A stretch of 64,000 nucleotides of DNA, taken from the NCBI GenBank assembly GCA_017513135.1, contig JAFWDH010000002.1, positions 1 through 64,000 on the forward strand. Reading direction: 5' to 3'. This document shows positions 43,261-52,264 of the stretch, one piece after another (the stretch's first letter is position 1; every line of letters begins with the position of its first letter). Under the pieces are notes generated by a model. The model worked only from the letters and a program-made list of their open reading frames with translations. It had not been told where the DNA came from and ran no database searches. The position numbers were made by a program, and so were the translations under genes. Source of the stretch: Oscillospiraceae bacterium (GTDB lineage Bacteria; Bacillota; Clostridia; Oscillospirales; Ruminococcaceae).

Positions 43261-44574
43261 TCAGCCTCTTCCTCTGATCATAAGTCTGATCGGAGTCCCC
43301 TCCAGTCCATATGCTTCTCTAATCTGGTTCTCCAGATATCTCTGATAACTGAAATGGAACAGTTCCGGATCGTTGCAGAATACCGCAAATGCAGGAGGTC
43401 TTGTGGTTGGCTGGGTTATGTAATAGATCTTGAGTCTCTTGCCTTTGTCGGAAGGCGGCTCCACGCGGGCGGTGGCCCTTGCAAGGAGCTCATTGAGAGC
43501 ACCGGTCGTTATTCTCATGGCATTCTGTTCATCCACGAACTTGATGAGTTCAAGCAGCCGGTCTATCCTCTGGCCTGTTTTCGCGGAGATGAAGATTATC
43601 GGGGCATACGCCATGAAACTGAAATCGCTTTCGTACTTTCTTCTCTGCTCGTCCATCGTCTTGTCATCTTTGACGACGAGGTCCCATTTGTTGATCGCGA
43701 TGATACAGCCTTTTCCCTGTTCATGGGCATACCCGGCTATCTTGCTGTCCTGTTCGGAAAAGCCTTCCGTAGCATCGATCATTATCACGCACACGTTGGC
43801 TCTGTCCACAGCAGCAAGAGCTCTCATTACGCTGTATCTTTCTACGTTGTCCGTTATCCTGCCTTTTTTCCTCATCCCGGCAGTATCAATGAAAACGAAT
43901 TTGCCCTGTTCATTTTCGAATTCCACATCGATGGAGTCTCTGGTCGTTCCGGCTTCATCCGACACGATAACTCTGTCCTTGCCTATGATGCGGTTTACAA
44001 GGGATGACTTGCCGGCATTCGGTCTTCCTATCACCGCGACCTTGATGCTGTCGTCTTCCTCTTCCTCCTCCACAGGGTCATCGAGGTAGCTGCATATCTT
44101 ATCCAACAGGTCTCCTGTACCGTGACCGTGGACCGAGCTGACCGGATAAGGGTCGCCAAGTCCCAGCGTATAGAAGTCGTAGAATTCCGCAGGCAGTTCT
44201 CCGATCGAGTCGACCTTATTCACTACGAGTATCACCGGCCTTCCGGACTGTCTGAGCATGGTCGCAAGCTCCTGATCCGCGGCGGTCACGCCTGCTCTGA
44301 TATCAGTGAGCATAACGATGACTGCAGAGGTCTCCACTGCAAGTTCGACCTGCTGCCTTATATGCGGCATATACCCTTCGTTGTTGCCGATCTCGAGGCC
44401 GCCCGTGTCTATAAGTGAGAACTTGTACCTTCCCCACTCGCACTCACCAATGACTCTGTCTCTGGTCACGCCGGGCATATCGTCCACGATGGAACGGCGC
44501 TCGCCTATCATCTTGTTGAAGAAAGTGGATTTGCCCACATTGGGTCTTCCCACTATCGCTACTGCCTGTCTCAT
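43261..44574 (-). CDS. der: Ribosome-assembly GTPase Der (EngA)
   Basis: 437 residues, full length. Two GTPase domains in tandem: G1 motifs GRPNVGKST (about residue 8) and GRPNAGKSS (about 182), G3 motifs DTGG and DTAGMRKKG, and G4 motifs NKVD and NKWD. A KH-like C-terminal domain ends in IRLMIRGRG. Der binds the 50S subunit and is needed for its maturation. The gene starts 9 bp after the DUF512 gene ends, an operon seen in many Clostridia. Confidence 0.97.
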   Translation of the reverse strand: MRQAVAIVGRPNVGKSTFFNKMIGERRSIVDDMPGVTRDRVIGECEWGRYKFSLIDTGGLEIGNNEGYMPHIRQQVELAVETSAVIVMLTDIRAGVTAADQELATMLRQSGRPVILVVNKVDSIGELPAEFYDFYTLGLGDPYPVSSVHGHGTGDLLDKICSYLDDPVEEEEEDDSIKVAVIGRPNAGKSSLVNRIIGKDRVIVSDEAGTTRDSIDVEFENEQGKFVFIDTAGMRKKGRITDNVERYSVMRALAAVDRANVCVIMIDATEGFSEQDSKIAGYAHEQGKGCIIAINKWDLVVKDDKTMDEQRRKYESDFSFMAYAPIIFISAKTGQRIDRLLELIKFVDEQNAMRITTGALNELLARATARVEPPSDKGKRLKIYYITQPTTRPPAFAVFCNDPELFHFSYQRYLENQIREAYGLEGTPIRLMIRGRG

Positions 44575-44583
44575 TTCCCGATA

Positions 44584-45888
44584 CTATCTCCCGAGTATTG
44601 CGTCCAGCAGGTCGGCCCCGTCCTCGTCGGTCCTTACCGGAAGGCCGATCCGCTGCTCAAACTCCTCTTTTGTTATGTCATCCAGGAATCTGTCCCCGTC
44701 TCTTCTGAGGACGGATTCCGGAAGGATTATCCTGTCTGCTCTGATATCATCCCTGCTTACCTGAGCCAGAATATCGGTCGCGGTCAGCAGTCCGGAGACC
44801 GTTATGGTCGGTCCGAAGAAATCGTTTCTGACGCCGTGGACTCTGACATGAGTCCGCGGGAACTTGTCCTTTATCCTGTCGGTAAGGCCGGATATGAAAC
44901 TGTATGACATAAGTCCCGTAACTACATCTGCATATCTCTCCACACTGTCGCCTTCTTCAAGCTCCAGCGCGCTGAGAAACTCGTCCTCAAACATGGACAC
45001 CATTCCAACGCCGTTCTCCAGCTGCTTATATTCGCCGTACTCACCGGCATCCGGAAGCTTCTGTTCGGCTATGATATACATCTCATCCGACGGATAGACT
45101 ATTCTGTCCCCATATTTGGCAAGGCACATCTCCTGGAAGGGCTTTATGATCTCTATGACCTCACGTGCGCTCTCCCTGTCGAATGATTCCAGCTTCGTGA
45201 GTTTTTCCCTGTGGCCCGTCAGACCTACCGGCACGACAGCTATGCTTCCGACAGCTGGACACAGATCTGTCAGGTCCGTGAGCGTCCGTTTGAGATGCTC
45301 TCCGTCATTCCAGTTCCTGCATACCACTATCTGGCAGTTTATGTCGGCACCGGAACCGGCTAGGCGGTATAGATGTCTGAGACTGTCTCCGGCAAACCTG
45401 TTGCCCATCATCATGCACCGGAGCTCCGGCTCTGTCGTATGTACAGATATGTTTACCGGAGAGATCTTCATCTTTATTATGCGGTCCACATCATGATCTG
45501 TCAGGTTTGTCAGCGTTACATAGCTGCCGAACAGAAATGACAGCCGCATATCATCGTCCTTGAAATAGATCGAGTCCCTCATTCCGGGCGGATTTTGGTC
45601 GATAAAACAGAAGATGCATCTGTTTCTGCAGGCATGCTCCCTGTCCATGAGGAAGGTCCCTGACTCAATACCGAGCTCCTCATATTCACGCTTATGGACG
45701 TGCAGCCTCTCCTCGCTGCCGTCTTCCCTGCGGATGAGAAGTTCCAGCTCTTCAGCCGCTGTGTAGAAGCCGTAATCAAGGACGTCCTCTATCTCTTCTC
45801 CGTTTACGGATACCAGCATGGATCCCGGCAAGATATTCAGTTTTGAAGCGGGGGATCCTTCCAGGGTCCCCGTGATCTTCACTGCCAT
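44584..45888 (-). CDS. DUF512 protein: PDZ-like plus radical-SAM domain
   Basis: 434 residues from the ATG at 45888, with AGAGGA 3 bp upstream; the frame's five extra codons have no ribosome site. An N-terminal PDZ-like part (LEGSPASKLNILPGSMLVSV) is followed by a radical-SAM CX3CX2C motif in CRNRCIFCFIDQNP (about residue 90), then DUF512 sequence with SFLFGSYVTLTNL, NISVHTTEPELR and a C-terminal GLLTATDIL segment. The reaction is unknown for the family. It is encoded just upstream of der, which suggests a link to translation or ribosome biology, but this is only association. Confidence 0.88.
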   Translation of the reverse strand: MAVKITGTLEGSPASKLNILPGSMLVSVNGEEIEDVLDYGFYTAAEELELLIRREDGSEERLHVHKREYEELGIESGTFLMDREHACRNRCIFCFIDQNPPGMRDSIYFKDDDMRLSFLFGSYVTLTNLTDHDVDRIIKMKISPVNISVHTTEPELRCMMMGNRFAGDSLRHLYRLAGSGADINCQIVVCRNWNDGEHLKRTLTDLTDLCPAVGSIAVVPVGLTGHREKLTKLESFDRESAREVIEIIKPFQEMCLAKYGDRIVYPSDEMYIIAEQKLPDAGEYGEYKQLENGVGMVSMFEDEFLSALELEEGDSVERYADVVTGLMSYSFISGLTDRIKDKFPRTHVRVHGVRNDFFGPTITVSGLLTATDILAQVSRDDIRADRIILPESVLRRDGDRFLDDITKEEFEQRIGLPVRTDEDGADLLDAILGR

Positions 45889-45906
45889 AATTCCTCTATA
45901 CAAAAC

Positions 45907-45938
45907 AAAAAAGACGAGGATGTTCTTCCCCGTCTTTG
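45907..45938 (-). terminator. Terminator after rpmF
   Basis: Minus strand: AAAGACGGGG.../CCTCGTCTTT stem with a T6 run, 10 bp past the rpmF stop. Confidence 0.85.
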
Positions 45939-45947
45939 AATGTTGCG

Positions 45948-46130
45948 TTAAGCTTCCTTGTTGATAACCTCACGGCCTTTGTAATAACCGCAGTTTCCGC
46001 AAGCTTTGTGCGGGACCATGAACTGTCCGCACTGGGGGCAGGTTACGAGCGTCGGGGCGGCTATCTTCCAAACGGAGGAGCGTCTTTTATCGCGCCGCGC
46101 CTTGCTGGTTTTTCTTTTCGGTACTGCCAT
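45948..46130 (-). CDS. rpmF: 50S ribosomal protein bL32
   Basis: 60 residues from the ATG at 46130 (GGAGG upstream); the longer open frame is spurious. Typical start MAVPKRKTSKARRDKRR and a zinc ribbon with CPQC and CGNCG (Cys4 form). The usual upstream yceD (DUF177) partner is absent here; the next upstream gene encodes a small P-loop protein. The Cys4 (zinc-binding) type suggests there may be a zinc-free paralogue elsewhere, which cannot be checked in this window. Confidence 0.97.
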   Translation of the reverse strand: MAVPKRKTSKARRDKRRSSVWKIAAPTLVTCPQCGQFMVPHKACGNCGYYKGREVINKEA

Positions 46131-46277
46131 GCCTAGCACCTCCTCATCAGTCATAAAAGCGCGCTTCAAAAAAGCGTGCTTGATTATTATATCTGCGGGA
46201 AGTTTGAGTGTCAACAGTCTTTTTCTGTTTTTTCATGCTTTCCCGAAAATCCCTGCTGTTTACTGAGTATCTGCGCT

Positions 46278-46682
46278 TCAGAGATACTTGCGGACTGAAT
46301 CTGTCAGCTCATCCATGCTGCAGGACACCGTGACGATGATGCTGACGTGTTCAGGAGCTATGTCTGAAAACTTGTCCAGAAGAACTCCCAGCCCTTCTAT
46401 GTCTCCGTCTCCGACCTTGAGGACACCGTCAAGGTAGACTTCCACGATATCATAGTCTCCCGCAAGGACTCCCATAAAGAAGCCGAAATACTGATCGTAT
46501 CCTCTTATGTTGTAGTCATCGACATCAATGATCCTTACGCTGGATTTGATATTATATGTGGACTTCATGCCTTTCTCAATGCAGACTATGTGTCCGCCGG
46601 ATTCGTCAACAGCTTTGTTCATCATATCGATGATGGTCTTTGTCTTTCCGGAACCTTTGGACCCCACTATAAGCTTTATCAT
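46278..46682 (-). CDS. Small P-loop NTPase-like protein of unknown function
   Basis: 134 residues. A clear Walker A motif, VGSKGSGKTKT (residues about 6-16), is followed by IVCIEKGMKST and a Walker-B-like hydrophobic strand ending in acids (YDIVEVYLDGVL, about 79-90), then a short C-terminal half with VSIIVTVSCSMDEL. It is too short for a full AAA or RecA enzyme. It is encoded 11 bp after pgi in the same direction, so the two are probably co-transcribed; a functional link is not evident. Translation starts behind GAGGAGACAAAA. Confidence 0.75.
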   Translation of the reverse strand: MIKLIVGSKGSGKTKTIIDMMNKAVDESGGHIVCIEKGMKSTYNIKSSVRIIDVDDYNIRGYDQYFGFFMGVLAGDYDIVEVYLDGVLKVGDGDIEGLGVLLDKFSDIAPEHVSIIVTVSCSMDELTDSVRKYL

Positions 46683-46693
46683 TTTTGTCTCCT

Positions 46694-48019
46694 CTATCTT
46701 TTCTCAAGAAGTCTCTTTTTGTCTTCTTCATACCCCGGCTTATCCAGCAGCGCAAACATGTTGCGCTTGTAAGCTTCCACACCGTTCTGATCAAAAGGAT
46801 TGACTCCGAGTGTGTAGCCGGACACCGCACAGGCTCTTTCAAAGAAATATATGAGTTCTCCGACGTTATACTCGTCAAGCTTTTCACACTCTATTACCGA
46901 GCAGGGGACGCCTCCCTCGGTATGTGCAGACATCGTCGCATCGGAAGCCACGGTATTTATATCGTGTATCTTCCTGCCTGCAAGATAATTGAGTCCGTCA
47001 AAGTCTTCTTCTTCGCGGTTCACTGTGATCCCGGAATCGACCTGAGCGAACTTCACCAGAGTCTCAAATATGATCCTTGAACCGTCCTGACAGTACTGTC
47101 CCATGGAATGCAGATCGGATGTGAACACGCATGTAGACGGGAACAGTCCTTTATGCTCCTTGCCTTCGCTCTCGCCGAACAGCTGCTTGTACCACTCACC
47201 CATCATTCTGAATCTCGGTTCAAAACAGCTCAGTATCTCAACGCTCTTTCCCGATCTGAGCAGCAGATTCCTGACAGCCGCATATCTGTTCGTCGGATTT
47301 ACGAGCGTGTCATCGCTGCTGACAGCCTTCATCATATCCTCTGCGCCTTTAAGCAGCATGTCAGTGTCAATTCCCGCAGCCGCAAGAGGAAGCAGTCCCA
47401 CAGGAGTGAGGACAGAGAACCTTCCCCCGACGTCTCCGGGGATAATGAAGGTTTCATATCCCTGCTCTTCGGAGAGCTTTCTCAGCGTGCCGCCTGTTCT
47501 GTCAGTGGTCGCGTATATCCTTTTTCTTGACTCCTCTTCACCGTATCTCTTTATGAGATAGTCGCGGAAGATACGGAATGCCACAGCCGGTTCGGTGGTA
47601 GTACCGGATTTTGATATGACATTTATTGAAACATCCGCCGTATCACAGAGCTTAAGAAGATCTTCAAGATCCCCGGGCGACAGCGAGTTCCCCGTGAAAT
47701 AGACTCTGAGCCCACCGGTCTCGTTGTGAAGCTCGCCCTTGATTAGTTCCAGGACCGCTCTGGCTCCGAGATAGGAGCCTCCGATACCTATCACCAGAAG
47801 GATGCCGCTCTGGCTGCGGATCCTTTCGGCAGCCTGCTTTATCCTTGCATATTCCTCTCTGTCAAAAACAGCCGGAAGATCCCTCCAGCCGATAAAGTCA
47901 TTGCCTCTTCCGGAGCCTTCTCTAAGTGCAGCGGAAGCTGTGGCGATCTCTTCTTTTATTGAGTCAAACTCCCCCCTTGTGAGGAATCCATCCAAAAGGC
48001 CGACATCATATCTCAGCAT
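46694..48019 (-). CDS. pgi: Glucose-6-phosphate isomerase
   Basis: 441 residues, the length of the shorter Firmicute enzymes. Phosphosugar-isomerase (SIS) signatures: VIGIGGSYLGARA, ISKSGTTTEPAVAFR, GGRFSVLTPVGLLPLA (PGI signature 1) and a late catalytic Lys region NPFDQNGVEAYKRNM. It interconverts glucose-6-phosphate and fructose-6-phosphate in the cytosol. GGAG precedes the ATG. It is divergent from mtaB across 190 bp of promoter DNA. Confidence 0.97.
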   Translation of the reverse strand: MLRYDVGLLDGFLTRGEFDSIKEEIATASAALREGSGRGNDFIGWRDLPAVFDREEYARIKQAAERIRSQSGILLVIGIGGSYLGARAVLELIKGELHNETGGLRVYFTGNSLSPGDLEDLLKLCDTADVSINVISKSGTTTEPAVAFRIFRDYLIKRYGEEESRKRIYATTDRTGGTLRKLSEEQGYETFIIPGDVGGRFSVLTPVGLLPLAAAGIDTDMLLKGAEDMMKAVSSDDTLVNPTNRYAAVRNLLLRSGKSVEILSCFEPRFRMMGEWYKQLFGESEGKEHKGLFPSTCVFTSDLHSMGQYCQDGSRIIFETLVKFAQVDSGITVNREEEDFDGLNYLAGRKIHDINTVASDATMSAHTEGGVPCSVIECEKLDEYNVGELIYFFERACAVSGYTLGVNPFDQNGVEAYKRNMFALLDKPGYEEDKKRLLEKR

Positions 48020-48173
48020 CTGCAGTCTCCTTTATTTATCAGTGCGCTATCCTGTTCACACACTGTTTATCCAACTAAATGATAATATTTCTCAGCTTAC
48101 GTTTTCAAGGAAACGCCGTTATTCACACGGGGCAAAAGTGACGGAAATTATTCTGTTTTTCGGTCTTTTTGTA

Positions 48174-48179
48174 TATACT
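48174..48179 (+). promoter_or_regulatory. Probable -10 of mtaB promoter
   Basis: TATACT at 48174-48179, 31 bp before the TTG start codon. The -35 (TTCTGT, 17 bp upstream) is weak. Confidence 0.35.
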
Positions 48180-48210
48180 AGTCAGAGACACAGACACGGA
48201 GGTTCCTCCC

Positions 48211-49509
48211 TTGAAAGTTTATATCGAAACATTCGGATGCAAAGTCAATTTCTATGAGTCCGCCGCAATTCTCAAGCTGTTTGAACAGAAGGGATTCGAG
48301 ACCGCGGACAGTTTTTCCGATGCTGATGTAGTCGTGATCAACTGCTGCACCGTGACTGGGAACGCAGACAGGAAGGACCGCTTCTTCTTCAATCGTGTAA
48401 AGAGAGAGAATCCGCAAGCTGTAACCGTCATTACAGGCTGCTGGCCTCAGGCATATCCTGAAGCGGCAGAAAAGACCGGTGCCGATATTATCACCGGAAA
48501 CGGAGACCGTTCCTCGATTCCGGATCTGGTGATCAGTTTTATCGAAGACCGACAGCCCGTCAGGGACGTAAGGGATCTTGCCGGGGCAGAGTTTGAATGC
48601 CTTGACGCCGATGAGCTTCTCGAGCACAACCGCGCCTTTCTCAAGATAGAGGACGGCTGTGAGAAATACTGCACATACTGCGCTATTCCGAAAGCGAGAG
48701 GTCCCGTAAGATCCATGCCTCTGGATGAGATCACCAGACAGTGCATTTCTTTTGCGGATAAAGGATATCACGAGATAGTTCTCTCCGGCATCAATCTTGC
48801 AGCGTACGGCACGGACATCGGCTGCGACCTGGGGGATGCCGTTCTTGCCGCAGCAGTTCCGGAAGGAGTCATACGCGTCAGGCTCAGTTCTCTGGAGTGC
48901 GACATAATGACAGACGGGATGATGGATAAGTTCGCCTCCTGCAGCAAGTTCTGTCCGCAGTTCCATCTCTCCCTCCAGAGCGGTTGCGACCGCACTCTAA
49001 AGCGCATGAACAGACGCTATACCTCCGCTCAGTACAGGGAAATCTGTGACAGGATAAAAGAACGTTTTGACAGACCGACCTTCACTACTGATATAATCTG
49101 CGGCTTTCCGGGCGAAACCGAGGAGGATTTTACCGAGAGCCTGGAGTTCTGCAAAAGCATAGGCTTTCTCAGGACCCACATCTTTCCTTATTCCAGAAGG
49201 TCCGGCACGATGGCTTATTCCATGCCCGGACAGCTCACCAGAGCCGAGAAACAGCGCAGGGCATCCCTTATGAAAAAGGAACTTGATGCCGTTTCAGCTT
49301 CTGTTACGGAGAGCTTCAGCGGGCAGCGCGCCCGCGTCATCCTTGAGCAGCGGCTTCCCGACGGCAGCTTCAGCGGTTATACAGACAGATACATACCTGC
49401 GAAAGTCATAGCAGAAGGATCATCCCGCAATGACATAGTGACAGGAACGATCTCTTGCGTTGATGGGATGACGGCGGTCATCACTGCGGATAATGCATCC
49501 GCGATCTAG
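48211..49509 (+). CDS. mtaB: tRNA (t6A37)-methylthiotransferase MtaB
   Basis: 432 residues from a TTG at 48211, chosen because GGAGG lies 8 bp upstream and the protein then begins with the family's own start (KVYIETFGCKVNFYES). Domains: UPF0004 with three cluster cysteines (TFGCKVN, INCCTVT, ITGCWPQ), radical SAM with CEKYCTYCAIPKARG, and a C-terminal TRAM domain. The two Fe-S clusters use S-adenosylmethionine to convert t6A37 to ms2t6A in tRNAs that read ANN codons. The ribosome site itself is in a small inverted repeat (GGAGGTTCCTCC). Confidence 0.93.
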   Translation: MKVYIETFGCKVNFYESAAILKLFEQKGFETADSFSDADVVVINCCTVTGNADRKDRFFFNRVKRENPQAVTVITGCWPQAYPEAAEKTGADIITGNGDRSSIPDLVISFIEDRQPVRDVRDLAGAEFECLDADELLEHNRAFLKIEDGCEKYCTYCAIPKARGPVRSMPLDEITRQCISFADKGYHEIVLSGINLAAYGTDIGCDLGDAVLAAAVPEGVIRVRLSSLECDIMTDGMMDKFASCSKFCPQFHLSLQSGCDRTLKRMNRRYTSAQYREICDRIKERFDRPTFTTDIICGFPGETEEDFTESLEFCKSIGFLRTHIFPYSRRSGTMAYSMPGQLTRAEKQRRASLMKKELDAVSASVTESFSGQRARVILEQRLPDGSFSGYTDRYIPAKVIAEGSSRNDIVTGTISCVDGMTAVITADNASAI

Positions 49510-49559
49510 TTCTTTCTTCCGCGCCCATTATCGGCGTTCAGTTTATCATATCAATAATC

Positions 49560-49591
49560 AAGCCGCAGACGCATGACGTCCGCGGCTTTTT
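49560..49591 (+). terminator. Terminator between mtaB and ftsK
   Basis: AAGCCGC.GACG stem with its complement around CATGA, then T5 on the plus strand. The convergent ftsK stop is 16 bp further on. Confidence 0.82.
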
Positions 49592-49606
49592 CGTTATGTT
49601 GTGTTT

Positions 49607-52261
49607 TCAGTCCGCTCTTGTAGTAGTCCTTTCGAGCCACTGCTGTTTGGTTATCCTGATCTGTCTTGGCTTGCTTCCTTCCGGCTCGGATATTATTCCT
49701 GCCTGTTCCATCTCATCCATGATCCTCGCCGCTCTCGCGTATCCGATCTTAAGCTTTCTCTGAAGCATGGATGTGGAAGCCTGACCTGCATCCAGGACCA
49801 CTTCAACCGCAGCCTCGAACATGTCGTCTTCCGAAGCGCCCTCATCACCGGACGACGCTCCGCTTGCTTTGCCCTTCTCCTTGACAGAAAGGCGCTCGAC
49901 CTCCTGTATCACATCCTCATCATAATCTTCACTGTTGTATTTCTTGATATATGATACGACTGCTTCCACCTCTTCTTCCGAGACGAAAGATCCCTGTATC
50001 CTCACCATCTTATTGGTACCCACGGGAGCGTAGAGCATATCTCCTCTTCCCAGAAGCTTGTCGGCACCCACCGCATCGAGGATCGTCCGGCTGTCGACCT
50101 GTGAAGATACCGCAAATGCTATTCTGGACGGGATATTGTTCTTGATGACACCGGTTATGACATCGACGGAAGGTCTCTGTGTAGCAAGGATCAGATACAT
50201 GCCGGCTGCTCTCGCCATCTGAGCCAGCCTCTGTATCGCCTCTTCCACCTCGTTGGGAGCTGCTATCATCAGATCGGCGAGCTCATCGATTATCACCACT
50301 ACCCTGGGCAGCTTTTCAGGCTCATCCTCCCCTTCAGGCGGTTCGTATCCCGGATTGCTCAAAAGCTTCTCAACATAGGAGTTGTAGGAAGTGATATCCC
50401 TGCATCCGCTCTCGCTGAAGGTCCTGTATCTCTTGAGCATCTCGGACACAGCCCACCCCAGTGCTCCGGCCGCCTTTCTCGGATCGGTCACGACCGGCAT
50501 ATAAAGGTGGGGTATACCGTTGTAGCTTCCGAACTCCACCATCTTCGGGTCCACTAGTATAAGCCTCAGATCGTCGGGAGAGCACTTGTACAGCAGGCTG
50601 AGAATGATAGAGTTAATACAAACGGATTTTCCCATTCCTGTCGCGCCGGCTATCAGCAGGTGCGGCATTTTCTCTATATCGTCGACCTTGACCGCTCCGG
50701 TTACATCCTTCCCGAGCGAGAATGTGAGAGATCCCTTGGCATTTTGGAACTCCTCGCTCTCGATTATTGATCTGAGAGCGACCGTCTGCCTCGTTGCGTT
50801 CGGTATCTCTATGCCGACTGCAGACTTGCCGGGTATCGGCGCTTCGATCCTGACTGACTCTGCAGCGAGATTCAGCGCTATATCGTCAGCAAGGCTGACT
50901 ATCCGGTTGATCCTGACGCCCATCTCCGGCTGAAGCTCGTACCGCGTGACCGTAGGTCCTCTGGAGATGTTAGTTACCCTTGTCCTGACGCCGAAGCTCT
51001 CCAGCGTTCCGACCAGTCTCTCTGCGTTTCTTGAAAGTTCTGTCTCAAGAGACCTCTCGTTTCCTGTCACCTGTCTGTGCAGCAGCGAGATCGGAGGCCG
51101 TCTGTAGTTTCTCGGCTGTTTCTTCTCCTTTATTACTGCCGCTTCGGCATTGGCATTCTTCAGATAAAGAGCGTCGGCGTTCTTTGCGAGCCTTCCGACC
51201 TCCTCGTCGACCTTTACGCTTGCTTCGGAGGCTTCCTTCATCTTGCGTTCTGTTTCGGCGAACATCGTGCTCGCTTTTCTGTACTCCTCCATAGTCTGGC
51301 CGGATCCCTCCGGATCAAACTCGGCAAAGATCTCGTTCTGCAGCACATCCTTAATGACAGGTCCTGCCGGTCCCTTGGGATCCAGTTCGATACCCTCGGC
51401 TGTAGGGTCAAAATCAGGTCCCATATCTATATCAAAATCCGGACGCGGCTCCATATGCTTCGAGACTGTCTTTTCCCGACCGGGATCGAAAGAAACTCTT
51501 TCGCCGTCCAAAGGGATATCCTGAGCTTTTTTTCTGCCGTCATACGGGATATCTATTCTTTTTGCCTTCTCTTCAAAATCATCAGCCTGCCGCAAGTTCT
51601 CAAGACTGGTAGCTTCCACAAACCGTCTTGCTTCCTCCAATCTTCTAGCCTGTCTCGCCTCCCTGACGCTCTCCCTGGCAGCGATGAACCCTTTTCTGGC
51701 GAACAGGAAAAGATCGACGAAAGTCTTCCCTGTCAGGAACATCAGTGTCAGCAGTGCAAGGACCATTATAGTTATCTTGGCGCCGGAGGTCCCAAGATAT
51801 CTCTCCAGCGGCCATCCGAGAACAGCAGATATTATCCCGGTCCCTATCTTATCAGCTCCCATCTGGTAGAGATCGCTCACGATCTCAAGGAACGTGTCCC
51901 CCGTCGGTCTAACAATGGAGAATATATACGTCATGCCCGACACCGTAAGTGCCAGGCCGACCCATTTCAGCACATCAAATGCTCTGATCTTTCTGCCGGA
52001 TCCTTCAAACACTCCGAAGAGGATGAGCACCGGTCCCACCAGATAGGCGAGATACCCCAGGATCCCGAAACACGCATCGTGCATGAATTTCCATGCTTTC
52101 TCACCCTCTACGATCACCAGAGCCACAAAGAACACCCCGAAAGCCATAAGCACCGCCGACCTGATCCCTCTCAGCTGTTCTTCACGGCGTCTTCTGGCTT
52201 CTTCCTGTCTCTTCTTCTCCAGGTCTTTTTTGCTCGGTCTGCCTCTTTTCTTCTCGGCCAT
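49607..52261 (-). CDS. ftsK: DNA translocase FtsK/SpoIIIE
   Basis: 884 residues. A basic start (KKRGRPSKKDLEKK) precedes four hydrophobic segments (about 25-190), a charged linker (about 200-380), and the motor domain with Walker A GATGMGKS (about residue 540), LILVDPKMVEFG, Walker B VVIIDELADLM and RPSVDVITGVIKNN. The C-terminal winged-helix gamma domain (SMLQRKLKIGYARAARIMD) recognises polar DNA sequences. It pumps chromosome DNA through the division or spore septum. It is last in a minus-strand set after an LtaS-like sulfatase and an UppP-like protein, with a 3-bp gap to the latter. Confidence 0.95.
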   Translation of the reverse strand: MAEKKRGRPSKKDLEKKRQEEARRRREEQLRGIRSAVLMAFGVFFVALVIVEGEKAWKFMHDACFGILGYLAYLVGPVLILFGVFEGSGRKIRAFDVLKWVGLALTVSGMTYIFSIVRPTGDTFLEIVSDLYQMGADKIGTGIISAVLGWPLERYLGTSGAKITIMVLALLTLMFLTGKTFVDLFLFARKGFIAARESVREARQARRLEEARRFVEATSLENLRQADDFEEKAKRIDIPYDGRKKAQDIPLDGERVSFDPGREKTVSKHMEPRPDFDIDMGPDFDPTAEGIELDPKGPAGPVIKDVLQNEIFAEFDPEGSGQTMEEYRKASTMFAETERKMKEASEASVKVDEEVGRLAKNADALYLKNANAEAAVIKEKKQPRNYRRPPISLLHRQVTGNERSLETELSRNAERLVGTLESFGVRTRVTNISRGPTVTRYELQPEMGVRINRIVSLADDIALNLAAESVRIEAPIPGKSAVGIEIPNATRQTVALRSIIESEEFQNAKGSLTFSLGKDVTGAVKVDDIEKMPHLLIAGATGMGKSVCINSIILSLLYKCSPDDLRLILVDPKMVEFGSYNGIPHLYMPVVTDPRKAAGALGWAVSEMLKRYRTFSESGCRDITSYNSYVEKLLSNPGYEPPEGEDEPEKLPRVVVIIDELADLMIAAPNEVEEAIQRLAQMARAAGMYLILATQRPSVDVITGVIKNNIPSRIAFAVSSQVDSRTILDAVGADKLLGRGDMLYAPVGTNKMVRIQGSFVSEEEVEAVVSYIKKYNSEDYDEDVIQEVERLSVKEKGKASGASSGDEGASEDDMFEAAVEVVLDAGQASTSMLQRKLKIGYARAARIMDEMEQAGIISEPEGSKPRQIRITKQQWLERTTTRAD

Positions 52262-52264
52262 ACG

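Noticed and set aside
46131..46214. 28-residue N-terminal extension of bL32
   Set aside because: The family starts at MAVPKRKTS, and GGAGG precedes that ATG.
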